Positions 47,025-56,944 of a stretch of DNA of 64,000 bases are shown in pieces. The position numbers and the translations under genes are program-made. Each line of letters starts with the position of its first letter. Within the stretch, counting starts at the first letter, position 1. The notes under the pieces were generated by a model. It saw only the letters and a program-made list of their open reading frames with translations. It did no database searches and was not told the DNA's origin. Source of the stretch: Acinetobacter sp. Ac_5812 (GTDB taxonomy: Bacteria > Pseudomonadota > Gammaproteobacteria > Pseudomonadales > Moraxellaceae); assembly GCF_013072695.1 (NCBI RefSeq), contig NZ_LXUK01000008.1:186001-250000 (forward strand), given 5' to 3'.

Positions 47025-47465
47025 TTACCCAATAATTAACTTAATAAACCAACCTAACCCGTAGTCGAAACACCATAAAACCAATGATGCAACAAGTACA
47101 ACTAAGAGAACTTGCCACGATGTCGTGATCGTCTCTTGTTTTGTTGGCCAGGTCACTCGACGCAGTTCAATTCGCGCATCTTGCAATAAACGCACAAAGC
47201 CTTTGCCTTGATGGGTGGCGTATAATAAACCTAAAGCGACGACGACACAAGCCAAAATCACCCCAACACGCACCCAAATATCATTTGCTGGTGCCCAATA
47301 GGCAGGTAAATGCTGATTTACCAATGCTGAACCGACTAATAAAGCTATAGCAATCAACCACAAGACAACATCTAGCGGTGAACCAGAACTTACAACTTCT
47401 GCAACATTATTTCTTTGAGGGATTGGCGCGTCGCTTAATGCGTCACGCGATTTATCATTCGACAT
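47025..47465 (-). CDS. secE: Preprotein translocase subunit SecE
   Basis: SecE is the essential clamp subunit of the SecYEG channel. It has 146 residues and three membrane helices (about 30-50, 60-80 and 115-140), the longer gammaproteobacterial form. The conserved [16 protein letters not shown] segment precedes the last helix. It is upstream of nusG in the same operon. Confidence 0.96.
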   Translation of the reverse strand: MSNDKSRDALSDAPIPQRNNVAEVVSSGSPLDVVLWLIAIALLVGSALVNQHLPAYWAPANDIWVRVGVILACVVVALGLLYATHQGKGFVRLLQDARIELRRVTWPTKQETITTSWQVLLVVLVASLVLWCFDYGLGWFIKLIIG

Positions 47466-47541
47466 TTTTTTACTCGTCGTAGAATTCGCGACTTATTATA
47501 TGACAACTCAGCCAGAATTAAGCTTTTTTATTTAAAAAAAG

Positions 47542-47617
47542 TGGCAGGCCAGGAGGGACTCGAACCCCCAACATTCGGTTTTGGAGACCGACGCTCTACC
47601 AATTGAACTACTGACCT
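47542..47617 (-). tRNA. tRNA-Trp (anticodon CCA)
   Basis: This is a 76-nt cloverleaf on the minus strand. The acceptor AGGTCAG pairs with CTGGCCT with one G-U pair. The anticodon loop CTCCAAA reads CCA, the T arm GGTTCGAGTCC is present, and an encoded 3' CCA follows discriminator G. It sits between tuf and secE. Confidence 0.97.
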
Positions 47618-47624
47618 AACGTGC

Positions 47625-47650
47625 AAATCGAAAGCCGGAGCTTTCGATTT
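47625..47650 (-). terminator. 11-bp hairpin after tuf
   Basis: AAATCGAAAGC (47625-47635) pairs perfectly with 47640-47650 around a four-base loop, between the tuf stop and tRNA-Trp. The following U-run is short, so it may be a weak terminator or a tRNA-processing boundary. Confidence 0.6.
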
Positions 47651-47673
47651 GAGTGTAACACATGGTATTGGGC

Positions 47674-48864
47674 TTATGCAGTTACTTTAGCAACAACACC
47701 AGCGCCTACAGTACGACCACCTTCACGGATCGCAAAACGTAGACCTGGGTCCATTGCGATTGGGTGGATTAACTCTACCGACATCTCAACGTTGTCACCA
47801 GGCATTACCATTTCTACGCCATCTTGTAATTTGATCGCGCCAGTTACGTCAGTTGTACGGAAGTAGAACTGTGGACGGTAACCGTTAAGGAATGGAGTAT
47901 GACGACCACCTTCTTCTTTAGAAAGTACGTATACTTCTGCATCGAATTTAGTGTGCGGCTTGATTGTACCTGGTTTAGCAAGTACTTGACCACGTTGTAC
48001 GTCTTCACGCTTAGTACCACGAAGAAGAACACCACAGTTCTCGCCTGCACGACCTTCGTCAAGCAATTTACGGAACATTTCTACGCCAGTTACAGTTGTC
48101 TTAACCGTATCTTTGATACCTACGATTTCAACTTCTTCACCAACTTTTACGATACCAGCTTCTACACGACCAGTTACTACTGTACCACGGCCTGAGATAG
48201 AGAATACGTCTTCGATTGGCATCAAGAATGCTTTATCGATAGCACGTTCTGGCTCTGGGATGTAAGAGTCAAGTGCAGCAACTAAATCGATTACAGCTTT
48301 CTCGCCATAAGGACCATCGTTACCGTTTAATGCTTGAAGAGCTGAACCACGGATGATTGGAGTGTCATCACCTGGGAAGTCATAAGTAGAAAGAAGTTCA
48401 CGAACTTCCATTTCTACTAATTCAAGTAATTCTTCATCATCAACAAGGTCACACTTGTTCAAGAATACGATGATGTAAGGTACACCAACCTGACGTGAAA
48501 GAAGGATGTGTTCACGAGTTTGTGGCATTGGACCATCAGTCGCAGCACATACAAGGATCGCGCCGTCCATCTGAGCAGCACCAGTAATCATGTTTTTAAC
48601 ATAATCGGCGTGGCCCGGGCAGTCTACGTGAGCGTAGTGACGGATTGGAGAATCGTATTCTACGTGTGAAGTATTAATTGTAATACCACGTGCTTTTTCT
48701 TCAGGAGCTGAGTCGATTTGTGAGTAATCTTTCGCTTCACCGCCGTAAGTTTTTGCACAAATAGTTGCAATCGCAGCAGTTAAAGTTGTTTTACCATGGT
48801 CAACGTGACCAATTGTACCCACGTTTACGTGTGGTTTATTACGTTCAAACTTAGCCTTAGCCAT
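47674..48864 (-). CDS. tuf: Elongation factor Tu
   Basis: This GTPase delivers aminoacyl-tRNA to the ribosome and has 396 residues. The GTP-binding motifs are GHVDHGKT (19-26), DCPGHADY (about 81-88) and NKCD (about 136-139). The C-terminal domain contains RTTDVTGAI and [12 protein letters not shown]. It follows the tRNA cluster, like tufB of Escherichia coli. A second copy elsewhere in the genome is usual. Confidence 0.99.
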   Translation of the reverse strand: MAKAKFERNKPHVNVGTIGHVDHGKTTLTAAIATICAKTYGGEAKDYSQIDSAPEEKARGITINTSHVEYDSPIRHYAHVDCPGHADYVKNMITGAAQMDGAILVCAATDGPMPQTREHILLSRQVGVPYIIVFLNKCDLVDDEELLELVEMEVRELLSTYDFPGDDTPIIRGSALQALNGNDGPYGEKAVIDLVAALDSYIPEPERAIDKAFLMPIEDVFSISGRGTVVTGRVEAGIVKVGEEVEIVGIKDTVKTTVTGVEMFRKLLDEGRAGENCGVLLRGTKREDVQRGQVLAKPGTIKPHTKFDAEVYVLSKEEGGRHTPFLNGYRPQFYFRTTDVTGAIKLQDGVEMVMPGDNVEMSVELIHPIAMDPGLRFAIREGGRTVGAGVVAKVTA

Positions 48865-49028
48865 TTTGATTTTCCTCGTTTACGTCGACACCAGTTTAGA
48901 GAAAAACAACCCTGAAAAACCTTCTTTATCGACATTCGCCTAAAAAACTAGACACCTAATACTTGAAAAGCAGACTATAATAGCCTGCTTCTTTAAAAAC
49001 CTGTGGAATAACCACTAAACTGTATATC

Positions 49029-49103
<75 letters not shown>

Positions 49104-49114
49104 GACATCTTCGA

Positions 49115-49190
49115 TGGAGCGGGAGACGAGGGTCGAACTCGCGACATGCAGCTTGGAAGGCTGCCACTCTACCAACTGAGTTACTCCCGC
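49115..49190 (-). tRNA. tRNA-Gly (anticodon TCC)
   Basis: This is a 76-nt cloverleaf. Acceptor GCGGGAG pairs with CTCCCGC, the anticodon loop CTTCCAA reads TCC, the T arm is GAGTTCGACCC, and an encoded CCA is present. Confidence 0.97.
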
Positions 49191-49223
49191 ATATTGGTAT
49201 TTACCACTTTTATCGAAGTTAGA

Positions 49224-49307
49224 TGGTGGTGAGAGAAGGATTCGAACCTTCGAAACTTTCGTAGCAGAGTTACAGTCTGCCCCCTTTGGCCGCTCGGGAA
49301 TCTCACC
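49224..49307 (-). tRNA. tRNA-Tyr (anticodon GTA)
   Basis: This is an 84-nt tRNA with a long variable arm (class II). Acceptor GGTGAGA pairs with TCTCACC, the anticodon loop CTGTAAC reads GTA, and an encoded CCA follows discriminator A. Confidence 0.97.
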
Positions 49308-49360
49308 ATATCACACTTACACAGTGCTGTTCTTTCACTTTATACTACCACACTTTAAGA

Positions 49361-49436
<76 letters not shown>

Positions 49437-49478
49437 TCTTTCTTAGTGTTTCGTACGTTTCGTATCGGAACGGTGTGC

Positions 49479-49506
49479 AGTTTAGCAAAACTCTGAATCG
49501 ATGCAA
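49479..49506 (-). promoter_or_regulatory. Promoter of the tRNA-tuf operon
   Basis: On the minus strand TTGCAT (49501-49506), a 16-bp spacer and TAAACT (49479-49484) preceded by TGC (extended -10) lie about 40 bp before tRNA-Thr(TGT). A GC-containing discriminator (GCACACC) follows, typical of stringently controlled stable RNA promoters. Confidence 0.7.
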
Positions 49507-49535
49507 GTGCTTTTTTCAAAAAAATCGCTAAAAAC

Positions 49536-51029
49536 TCATAAAATCAATCCGTTTGATGATAATTCAACCGCTTTGATCACTGCGCGAGCTTTTATTTGGG
49601 TTTCATTCCATTCAGATTCAGGATTTGAGTCTGCAACCAGCCCTGCTCCTGCTTGTACATAAACCTTTTTATCACGAATTACACAAGTACGAATCGCAAT
49701 TGACATGTCCATTTCACCATGCCAGCCTAAATATCCAACAGCACCACCAAATACACCACGTTTCACAGGCTCAACTTCGTCAATAATTTCCATGGCACGA
49801 ATTTTTGGTGCGCCTGAAAGTGTCCCCGCCGGGAATGTTGCTTTAAACACATCTAAAGCATCCACATCATCACGGACTTCACCTTGTACATTGGACACAA
49901 TATGCATGACATGTGAATAACGTTCGATCACCATACGGTCAGTGACTTGCACTTTCCCAATTTTAGATACACGTCCCACATCATTACGACCAAGGTCAAT
50001 CAACATCAAATGTTCTGCAATTTCTTTTTCATCTGCCAATAAATCTTGCTCTAAAGCAAGATCCTCTTCTTTGGTTTTACCACGCGGGCGTGTGCCCGCC
50101 AAAGGACGTACGGTTGCAATGCCGTTTTCTAGGCGAGAAAGAATCTCTGGTGACGAACCCACAATATGGAACGGCTTTTGATCCGTTAAGGTTTGCCCTT
50201 GTACCAAGAATAAATACGGCGATGGATTTAAATGACGTAATGCACGGTAAACCTGCAATGCCTCACCATCAAAGTCAGATACCATCCGCTGTCCCGGCAC
50301 AACCTGCATCACATCGCCCGCACGAATATATTCTTTGACTTTTTCTACCGTTTCAAGGAATTTTGCTTTACCCGTGATCGATTCAAAATGCGGTGCAGTA
50401 TGTGGTTTCGCCTGCAAACTAACAGGTATCGCCAGCAATTGTTCAAGTTGATCCAGCTTTTGTTGGGCTTGAGCATAGGCATCGGGCTGATTCACATCGG
50501 CATGATGAATTAAAAATAAGGTATCTTTTAAATTATCAAACACAATCACGGTTTGAGAGAGCATCAACCAAAGATCAGGTAGCGTTACGGGATCAGCAGC
50601 AGGGACGTTTTTCAGTTTTGGTTCAATATAACGCACAGCGTCATAGCCCAAATAGCCCACCAACCCCCCAGTAAAGCTTGGCAGATCAGGTAATTCGACT
50701 TGAGTGGGGACTTTAAACTGACTTTGAAACTCACGGATATAGTCAAAGGGATCAGCACAATCTTGCTGTTTCACTGTGCCATCCGCCTGTTGAATGGTGA
50801 GTACACCTGCATTGCAGGAAAAAACAGTCGACTCACCTAAGCCGATCATCGAATAACGCGCCCAGTTTTCCCCACCTTCGACAGACTCAAATAGATAAGC
50901 TTGTTTTTGTTGTTTAAAACGTGCAAAAACAGAAAGTGGGGTTTCAGTATCCGCTAAACGTTGGCGGTAAACAGGAATGGTGTTATAGCCTGCTGCTTTT
51001 AATTGTTCAAATTGTACTAACGTGGTCAT
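49536..51029 (-). CDS. trpE: Anthranilate synthase component I
   Basis: TrpE converts chorismate to anthranilate with a glutamine amidotransferase partner (TrpG), the first step of tryptophan synthesis. The 497-residue protein has the N-terminal TrpE domain (residues 15-170, with GLVGYLGYDAVRYIEP) and the chorismate-binding domain: VVPGQRM, LAGTRPRGKTKEED, LIDLGRNDVGRV and TFPAGTLSGAPKIRAMEII. No trp leader peptide or amidotransferase gene is adjacent. The gene immediately upstream is gph on the same strand. Confidence 0.96.
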   Translation of the reverse strand: MTTLVQFEQLKAAGYNTIPVYRQRLADTETPLSVFARFKQQKQAYLFESVEGGENWARYSMIGLGESTVFSCNAGVLTIQQADGTVKQQDCADPFDYIREFQSQFKVPTQVELPDLPSFTGGLVGYLGYDAVRYIEPKLKNVPAADPVTLPDLWLMLSQTVIVFDNLKDTLFLIHHADVNQPDAYAQAQQKLDQLEQLLAIPVSLQAKPHTAPHFESITGKAKFLETVEKVKEYIRAGDVMQVVPGQRMVSDFDGEALQVYRALRHLNPSPYLFLVQGQTLTDQKPFHIVGSSPEILSRLENGIATVRPLAGTRPRGKTKEEDLALEQDLLADEKEIAEHLMLIDLGRNDVGRVSKIGKVQVTDRMVIERYSHVMHIVSNVQGEVRDDVDALDVFKATFPAGTLSGAPKIRAMEIIDEVEPVKRGVFGGAVGYLGWHGEMDMSIAIRTCVIRDKKVYVQAGAGLVADSNPESEWNETQIKARAVIKAVELSSNGLIL

Positions 51030-51138
51030 GAATCTTCTCTATGGTTTTAATTTCTGTGCGTTGTTTCTTTAGTGCTATCTCAAGCCCGCCATCGAAAAAC
51101 CATAACCATCTTCATGCCTATCTCCTTATTCAATCCGC

Positions 51139-51804
51139 TCAAACCAATTCCACCAAACGATCGACCACTTGTTGTGGCTGGCAGTCATAGATACTCTCTC
51201 CATGATTATAGCCATAGCTGACCACAATACAATCAATACCTGCGCGTCTTGCCGCTTCAACATCATTACTTGAATCACCGATCATTAAGGTTGCGGCTAT
51301 AGATGTGCCTTCCAGCTCCACACAGTGCAACAGCGGTAATGGATGCGGTTTTCGTTCAGGCAAACTATCACCACCAATCACTATTTTGAAATATGGACTC
51401 AATTGCAGAATATCCAGTATCCCTTTCGCCAGATGCTCAGGCTTATTGGTGACACATGCCATCGTAATATTATGGATTTGACAATAATCTAGAAATGGCA
51501 AAACACCCTCATACACTTGGGTATTTACACAGAGTTCCTGAGCGTAGACCTCAACAAATGTACTGAGAAGTTGTTCTTGCTGTCGAGCACTTACTTGCCC
51601 AAACAAATGTTCTAGCACAGCCTCACACAGTTTAGCTGCGCCTTTTCCAACCCAAACCCGAACTTGTGCTTCAGTCACTGTCGCGAAGCCCAGTTTTTCC
51701 AAACTCAAATTCATCGCTCGATATAGATCAGCGGCGGAATCTACCAGTGTCCCATCCAGATCAAATAAAACTAAATTACGGCTTTGTAACTGAGCAACAG
51801 ACAT
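51139..51804 (-). CDS. gph: Phosphoglycolate phosphatase (HAD family)
   Basis: This HAD hydrolase removes phosphate from 2-phosphoglycolate formed in DNA repair. It has 221 residues. The four HAD motifs are visible: DLDGTLVDSA (nucleophile Asp), VTNKP, a lysine in GGDSLPERKPHP, and MIGDSSNDVEAARRAG. ATG 51804 (MSVAQLQSRN) follows CTTGGGGCG; an in-frame ATG ten codons earlier is weaker. The TrpE-Gph pairing is common in gammaproteobacteria; 109 bp separate them. Confidence 0.9.
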   Translation of the reverse strand: MSVAQLQSRNLVLFDLDGTLVDSAADLYRAMNLSLEKLGFATVTEAQVRVWVGKGAAKLCEAVLEHLFGQVSARQQEQLLSTFVEVYAQELCVNTQVYEGVLPFLDYCQIHNITMACVTNKPEHLAKGILDILQLSPYFKIVIGGDSLPERKPHPLPLLHCVELEGTSIAATLMIGDSSNDVEAARRAGIDCIVVSYGYNHGESIYDCQPQQVVDRLVELV

Positions 51805-51824
51805 ATATTTCGCCCCAAGAAATG

Positions 51825-51853
51825 AAAAAGGCATACCAACGTGGGCATGCCTT
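51825..51853 (-). terminator. Intrinsic terminator after the FHA gene
   Basis: AAGGCAT (51828-51834) pairs with ATGCCTT (51847-51853) with an extra CCA/TGG pairing inside, and U residues follow on the minus strand. It separates the gsp-FHA unit from gph. Confidence 0.75.
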
Positions 51854-51874
51854 GATTGTAAAAGCTTCGCCCGA

Positions 51875-52492
51875 TTATTTAAAGAACAGCCAAGCAATCA
51901 CCGCTAAAATGATCAGTACAATAATCGAAATCAAACCCACAGAAGCATTCTTTTGTTGCTCTTTTTCCTGAGCGACACGCGAAATAGGTTCTTCAACCAC
52001 TACAGCTTGTGGCTCAGGTACTGCCTGAACACTCACCCCTTCAGGAATTGGGGCTGGTTTTGGAATACCAACTTGTTGCGGCATACCATCACGACTGATC
52101 GGTGTTTCAACTGCTCGCTCAGCAATGCTTGGCATACCTTGATCATGTGATGCAGCCGTCACAGGCTCAATCTCAATTTCAGGTAATTCAATCTCAGCTG
52201 CCGCTGGCGCAAGTACAGAGAATACAAAGCTGGCAAATTGTACGATATCGCCATCATGTAATTCGGTTTCCTGCTCAACACGCAGATCATTGATAAATGT
52301 ACCATTTGACGAATTGAGATCTTGCACCCAAAGCTGCTGATCTTTCAACAACAAAGCTGCATGACGACGCGAGATATCCGCTGATTGCAACAAAATATCG
52401 GCATCTTGGTGTCTACCCACCAACATGTCGCGCTCGATATTCAGCTCTTGCCCCGTAAATTCACCTGTAATGGCTTGTAATTTCCAAGTCAT
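51875..52492 (-). CDS. FHA domain protein with C-terminal membrane anchor
   Basis: This 205-residue protein has an N-terminal forkhead-associated domain (about residues 20-90, with VGRHQDADILL, SRRHAALLL and NSSNGTFINDLRV), which binds phosphothreonine. A proline-rich linker (about 95-175) follows, then a single C-terminal helix (VGLISIIVLIILAVIAWLFF). It is a tail-anchored cytosolic reader. It lies 63 bp downstream of gspD on the same strand, so it is likely co-transcribed with the type II secretion genes. No kinase is adjacent. Confidence 0.85.
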   Translation of the reverse strand: MTWKLQAITGEFTGQELNIERDMLVGRHQDADILLQSADISRRHAALLLKDQQLWVQDLNSSNGTFINDLRVEQETELHDGDIVQFASFVFSVLAPAAAEIELPEIEIEPVTAASHDQGMPSIAERAVETPISRDGMPQQVGIPKPAPIPEGVSVQAVPEPQAVVVEEPISRVAQEKEQQKNASVGLISIIVLIILAVIAWLFFK

Positions 52493-52555
52493 AGATGCAT
52501 ATCCTTATATAATTTCTTGCAATCATAACATTGTGACATAAGCGCTTCTGTGCTT

Positions 52556-54817
52556 CTACTGTGAAGACGCTGGACGGATTGTCGTAGTGGTTACTGTGTT
52601 TTTACTACGCTCTGTTTCCTTGACCGGAAGCTGTACCCTTTTCTGCTGTACCGGAGGTTCTTCAATTGCAACTGGTGTTGTCACTACCACTGTTTTTTTA
52701 GCTTGGGTCGCGGTTGGAACTTTTTGATAAGGTGAATTCACTATTGCGGGTTGCGGATTATAAATATCCGTAACATTTTCTGGCAACTTAGCAAAATTAC
52801 CATTTTTATCCATGGAGAGTTGCAAGCTATAGAGCTGATTATAGCGCTGTTGAGATAAACGTCTCACGTCATCCGAATCCCCAACAATGGTTGGATGAAT
52901 AAAGACTAACAAGTTACGTTTTTCTTTACTCTTTGAATCCGCACGAAATAAACGCCCGACATAAGGAATATCACTGAGGATCGGTAAACCTTGGCGCCCC
53001 ATCGTTGCATTATCAACGACCAAGCCACCCAATACCACTGTCTGCCCATGATCTGCCAATACGGACGTCTTAATTGCTCGCTTGTTGGTAATTAAATCCG
53101 CGGCCTGACCTTTCCCCTCCACATTGGAAACTTCTTGTTCAACTTCTAAACGGACTGAGCCACCCTCACCAATATGTGGAACAACTTTCAGGGTTACACC
53201 AACATCTTTACGCTCAACCGTTGTATATGGGTTCACAGTACTATTGCCAGTCGTTGCCACAGAGCCTGTAACAAAAGGAACGTTTTGCCCCACTACAATA
53301 TAAGCTTCTTCATTATCCATCGTTACGATGGATGGTGTAGAAAGAAGATTCGATTGGGTATTTTCTTTTAATGCTTGAATCAGTGCACCATAGAGTTGAC
53401 GAGAACCATTGCTGCCTTCTTTATACTTGCCTAAACCAATGGCAGCACCAGCACCCAGAGCAGCACCAGCACCTGCTGCACCACCCGTTAAATAACCAGC
53501 CGCAATTTTAGACAAACTTGATCCAACATTTGAGAAGTTGATTAACCCGACACCGCTATTTAAATCACCCATTGCCCATTGCACACCCAATTGGTCTGCA
53601 TCATTTCCAACGACTTCAATAATAGCAGCCTCAATTAACACCTGCTGACGACGTGTATCCAATTGCTGAATCGCTGCATCAATTTCACGCATCAACTGAG
53701 GGTCAGCTTTCACCACCAATGCGTTTTGGGTTGGATCCGCAATAATACTGACACCCCCCTGATTAAAACTGGTGATACCTGAGTTCTGACTATTATTCGA
53801 ATTGCTATTTAAATTAATTGAAGGTGTCGAAACAGAAGAACCTGTTGATGAGCTTGAGTTTTGATTGTTCGAAATTAAGTTGTTAATCGAATTTGATCTA
53901 TTATTATTGCTATTTGATGATGAAGATGAAGCCGATTGTCCTGTCACCAAACCTTGTAAAATCTCAGCTAAATTCTTGGCACTGGCATATTTCAAGCGAA
54001 AGACTTTAAGACCACCCAAACGATCTGCGGAGGGTACATCCAACATTTCAACCATTTGACGTAAACGCTTACGTGAGTCTGGATCACCCTTGATTAAAAT
54101 ACGGTTAGTTCGATTATCGGCAATAATACGCACCCGTGAACCAATAAAATCTTTTGATGCACCTGTTGCACTCATGGTCTCCAATAAACCAATCACTTCT
54201 TCAGCTTGACTCGATTGCAAACTGATCGCTTCAATATCATTTTGACCCGTGCCATCCAAATTACGCACGATATTTTCAAGCTGATAAATATTGGTTGCAC
54301 GATCAGAAACAATTAGGGCATTGGTTCCTGCCACTGCCGCCAAATGTGCAAACTGTGGCATGAGTGGACGTAAGGCTGGAATCAAGTCATTCGGATTGGT
54401 ATTTTGCAGCCAAATCACCCGTGTTACGATTTGATCACCACCCGCACGGCTACGTGCATCGTAAGGAATTCCAGAGTTCTTCGCATTACTGTCGGGGACA
54501 AGCTTCACCGTGTTCCCAGAAGGGAGCGCCACCACACCATTGACATTGAGTACACCTAGAAATAGGTCATACACCTCGTCCTTATTCAAAGGCTTGTTGG
54601 AAATAACCGTCACATTACCACGCACACGAGGGTCAACCGCAAAGTTCTTCCCTGTAATATCCGCAACTTCATTAATAAATGCGGTTAAGTCTGCATCACG
54701 TAGATTAATCTTCCATGTTTGTGCTTGCACATGGGTACTGATTGTCGCGACCAAGGGTGCGGCAGCAAGTAATGCCCAAAGTGGACGTTGATGATTTAAA
54801 AAAGCCATAACCTGCAC
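52556..54817 (-). CDS. gspD: Type II secretion system secretin GspD
   Basis: This outer-membrane secretin pore has 753 residues. It carries a signal sequence, an N0 domain (TWKINLRDADLTAFINEVA), three N domains, a Ser/Asn-rich stretch inside N3 (about 300-340), the secretin domain (VPFVTGS, DVGVTLKVVPHIGEGG, VVLGGLVVDN, VGRLFRADSK) and a C-terminal S-type tail. GTG 54817 has AGGA four bases upstream; the alternative ATG at 54808 lacks good spacing. It lies 31 bp after gspC in a gspN-gspC-gspD cluster. Confidence 0.95.
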   Translation of the reverse strand: MQVMAFLNHQRPLWALLAAAPLVATISTHVQAQTWKINLRDADLTAFINEVADITGKNFAVDPRVRGNVTVISNKPLNKDEVYDLFLGVLNVNGVVALPSGNTVKLVPDSNAKNSGIPYDARSRAGGDQIVTRVIWLQNTNPNDLIPALRPLMPQFAHLAAVAGTNALIVSDRATNIYQLENIVRNLDGTGQNDIEAISLQSSQAEEVIGLLETMSATGASKDFIGSRVRIIADNRTNRILIKGDPDSRKRLRQMVEMLDVPSADRLGGLKVFRLKYASAKNLAEILQGLVTGQSASSSSSNSNNNRSNSINNLISNNQNSSSSTGSSVSTPSINLNSNSNNSQNSGITSFNQGGVSIIADPTQNALVVKADPQLMREIDAAIQQLDTRRQQVLIEAAIIEVVGNDADQLGVQWAMGDLNSGVGLINFSNVGSSLSKIAAGYLTGGAAGAGAALGAGAAIGLGKYKEGSNGSRQLYGALIQALKENTQSNLLSTPSIVTMDNEEAYIVVGQNVPFVTGSVATTGNSTVNPYTTVERKDVGVTLKVVPHIGEGGSVRLEVEQEVSNVEGKGQAADLITNKRAIKTSVLADHGQTVVLGGLVVDNATMGRQGLPILSDIPYVGRLFRADSKSKEKRNLLVFIHPTIVGDSDDVRRLSQQRYNQLYSLQLSMDKNGNFAKLPENVTDIYNPQPAIVNSPYQKVPTATQAKKTVVVTTPVAIEEPPVQQKRVQLPVKETERSKNTVTTTTIRPASSQ

Positions 54818-54848
54818 TTATTCCTAACTGATGTGTGACGTGTGATCA

Positions 54849-55688
54849 CTAAAAACTTTGTTGTATGGTCATCACTTGATCACCACGTTTTATTTCTATT
54901 TTGGCATGCCCTTCACGACGTACTTGCTCTAATAATTGTACTTCGTTGAGTCCCTGCCCGACACTTTGACCATTGATCGATAGAATACGATCACCAGAAC
55001 GTAAACCCAAGGTGTTTTTTAAATTCGATGGCGTCTTATCTGATATTTCATAACCATCTGTGCCGCCACCGCTCACCCCCATATTTTTTAGATATTGATC
55101 GCGATTGTCCTGCATTTGCTGGATCGCCTGACCTAAAGCGGATTGTGGTGAGTTCTGAGTTGGTGCAGCTGCTGCAGGTGGCACACTGTTGTTACTGTTC
55201 AATACCGGTGCAATGGGTTGATATAAGCCCTTATCCAAACCCTTAAACTTTACTTCTCGAGTTGCGCCATTACCTTGTCTCAAGATCACATGATCCCAAT
55301 ACACTTCTGCCAGTTGATATGAAGTCGAACCAACAGTTTCTCCTACACGATAACGTTCAGCCGTATCATTCAACTTAATCACTGCCGAAGACAAGTAATT
55401 TGGCTGACCTAACAATACACCTTGCAACTCCAAGTTAACATTATCATCAGCCGAAGTTGCTGCAGGTTCATTGAATAACGCAAAAGAACTGATATTAGGC
55501 ACTTGAGCTTGCTGCGAACCCAATTCAACTCGGTCAAACTGCATTGGTTGTGGTGGCGCAACCACCCACCAAAACAATGAAGCCAGTTTCCAACATAACC
55601 ACAAAATCAGCAGTGCTAAAACCAGACCACTGAGCTTATCCAGTTTTTGCCAACGCAATTGTTGTATTTTTTCAGTGATTGCTTTCAT
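54849..55688 (-). CDS. gspC: Type II secretion system protein GspC
   Basis: This inner-membrane protein links the assembly platform to the secretin and has 279 residues. It has one membrane helix (about 19-43), a periplasmic HR domain (LELQGVLLGQPNYLSSAVIKL) and a C-terminal PDZ domain (NTLGLRSGDRILSINGQSVG). Its start overlaps the gspN stop by one base (TAATG), so translation is coupled. Confidence 0.9.
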   Translation of the reverse strand: MKAITEKIQQLRWQKLDKLSGLVLALLILWLCWKLASLFWWVVAPPQPMQFDRVELGSQQAQVPNISSFALFNEPAATSADDNVNLELQGVLLGQPNYLSSAVIKLNDTAERYRVGETVGSTSYQLAEVYWDHVILRQGNGATREVKFKGLDKGLYQPIAPVLNSNNSVPPAAAAPTQNSPQSALGQAIQQMQDNRDQYLKNMGVSGGGTDGYEISDKTPSNLKNTLGLRSGDRILSINGQSVGQGLNEVQLLEQVRREGHAKIEIKRGDQVMTIQQSF

Positions 55689-56431
55689 TAGAAACCACCT
55701 TGCAACAAGGGTTGCCGTGAACTAATCACATAGGTGTCCAAGCCAGCTTTACCTTCATACGAGGGAATGTTTAACAACATGCGTTGAGTGAGTTGTACAT
55801 CTAGCATCAGACTCGCATCTAAGCTTAGGTTTGCCATTTTCTGACTACGTTGATCACGCACATCAATTTGTAATTGTCCGTTTTCATCTTTGAGTTCAGC
55901 CACTAAAGACGGCATATTCATACGATCTTGTCGCTGACCAAAAGTATAGGCCAACGCACCACCGCCCCAATTCAATTGTCCGTCTACCGCACTAAAGCCT
56001 TTTTCTTTTTGGTAATTCAATTGTACGTCTTTCAGTTGGATTGAGTTTTCAGGCCACTGCCAGTTGGCAAAATATTTTAATGTTTCAGGCGAGATTTTCC
56101 CTTGCAGGTCTTTAATCACGATTTTCTTGCTTAGACCATAAGCAAAAACGCCATTGAACTGGGTATTACCGCTATGGATATCAAGATCTGCACCAACGCG
56201 CAGTAATAGCAAATCCAGAGGACGGGTTTTCCAATGCACTGAACCACGCAACTGACCACGTTGCCAGTCTGCTTGCCCCTGCCAAATGTTGCCGCTGACA
56301 TTATGTAATATTTGATTATCTTTTGAAAATTTCGCAATTAACCATGTTGCTGGAATTTGTAAAATAATAAAAATTAAAAATGCAAAAATGGCGAAAATCC
56401 ACCATCTCCATTGCTTGGTTTTTTTCTTCAT
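55688..56431 (-). CDS. gspN: Type II secretion system protein GspN
   Basis: This inner-membrane protein has a large periplasmic part and 247 residues. It has one N-terminal helix (about 10-32) and a beta-rich body. Segments such as GNIWQGQADWQRGQLRGSVHW and LNWGGGALAYTFG are typical of the GspN family. GspN is an accessory subunit missing from many T2SS. ATG 56431 follows TAAGGGTGG. Order gspN-gspC-gspD differs from the classical gspC-to-N operon; the remaining gsp genes are not in this window. Confidence 0.85.
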   Translation of the reverse strand: MKKKTKQWRWWIFAIFAFLIFIILQIPATWLIAKFSKDNQILHNVSGNIWQGQADWQRGQLRGSVHWKTRPLDLLLLRVGADLDIHSGNTQFNGVFAYGLSKKIVIKDLQGKISPETLKYFANWQWPENSIQLKDVQLNYQKEKGFSAVDGQLNWGGGALAYTFGQRQDRMNMPSLVAELKDENGQLQIDVRDQRSQKMANLSLDASLMLDVQLTQRMLLNIPSYEGKAGLDTYVISSRQPLLQGGF

Positions 56432-56528
56432 TCCACCCTTACCAACATGCAAATATCATCCTTTTTGAGACAATCGCCCCCTGAATGACATTATGCATAC
56501 TTTTTCAACATCGCCAATTCTCTGATAT

Positions 56529-56599
56529 AAAAAAACCAAGCTTTTTAAGCCTGGCTTTTGATAAAGGATAAAGTCATCGTATGACAGAACGATGACTTT
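56529..56599 (-). terminator. Tandem hairpins ending the H-NS-like gene
   Basis: A perfect 11-bp stem (56570-56580 with 56589-56599) comes first. An 11-bp stem with two G-U pairs (about 56533-56559) and a U-run follow. Both lie between the H-NS stop and gspN, so the transcripts are separated. Confidence 0.75.
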
Positions 56600-56608
56600 T
56601 AAACTTGC

Positions 56609-56935
56609 TTAGATTAAGAAATCTTCAAGTTTTGCACCTTTCTCTAATTCAGCAACTAACCAGCGCGGCTGTTTACCACGACCAGTCCAAGTTTCTTCAG
56701 CATTGCTTTTATTACGGTAGCGTGGCTCTACTGCTTTACGCGTTGTTTTCTTACGCTTTTGCTCACCCACTTCCAATAATTCTTCAACACTGAAGCCAAT
56801 CGCTTCTGCAATTGCAATAATTTGATTATATGCATCTTCAATTGCTTGATCTTTTTTACTCGCAATTAAAGCTTCTGCTTCAGCTTGTAAACGTTTTAAA
56901 TCTTCTACAGATAACTCGCTAATATCTGGTTTCAT
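56609..56935 (-). CDS. H-NS family nucleoid-associated regulator
   Basis: This 108-residue protein has an N-terminal coiled-coil oligomerisation region (ELSVEDLKRLQAEAEALI). The C-terminal DNA-binding domain has the H-NS signature YRNKSNAEETWTGRGKQPRW. H-NS proteins silence AT-rich DNA. ATG 56935 follows TTGGAG with an 8-base spacer; GTG at 56944 is less likely. It is monocistronic, with its own promoter and terminator. Confidence 0.92.
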   Translation of the reverse strand: MKPDISELSVEDLKRLQAEAEALIASKKDQAIEDAYNQIIAIAEAIGFSVEELLEVGEQKRKKTTRKAVEPRYRNKSNAEETWTGRGKQPRWLVAELEKGAKLEDFLI

Positions 56936-56944
56936 TAGAACCAC

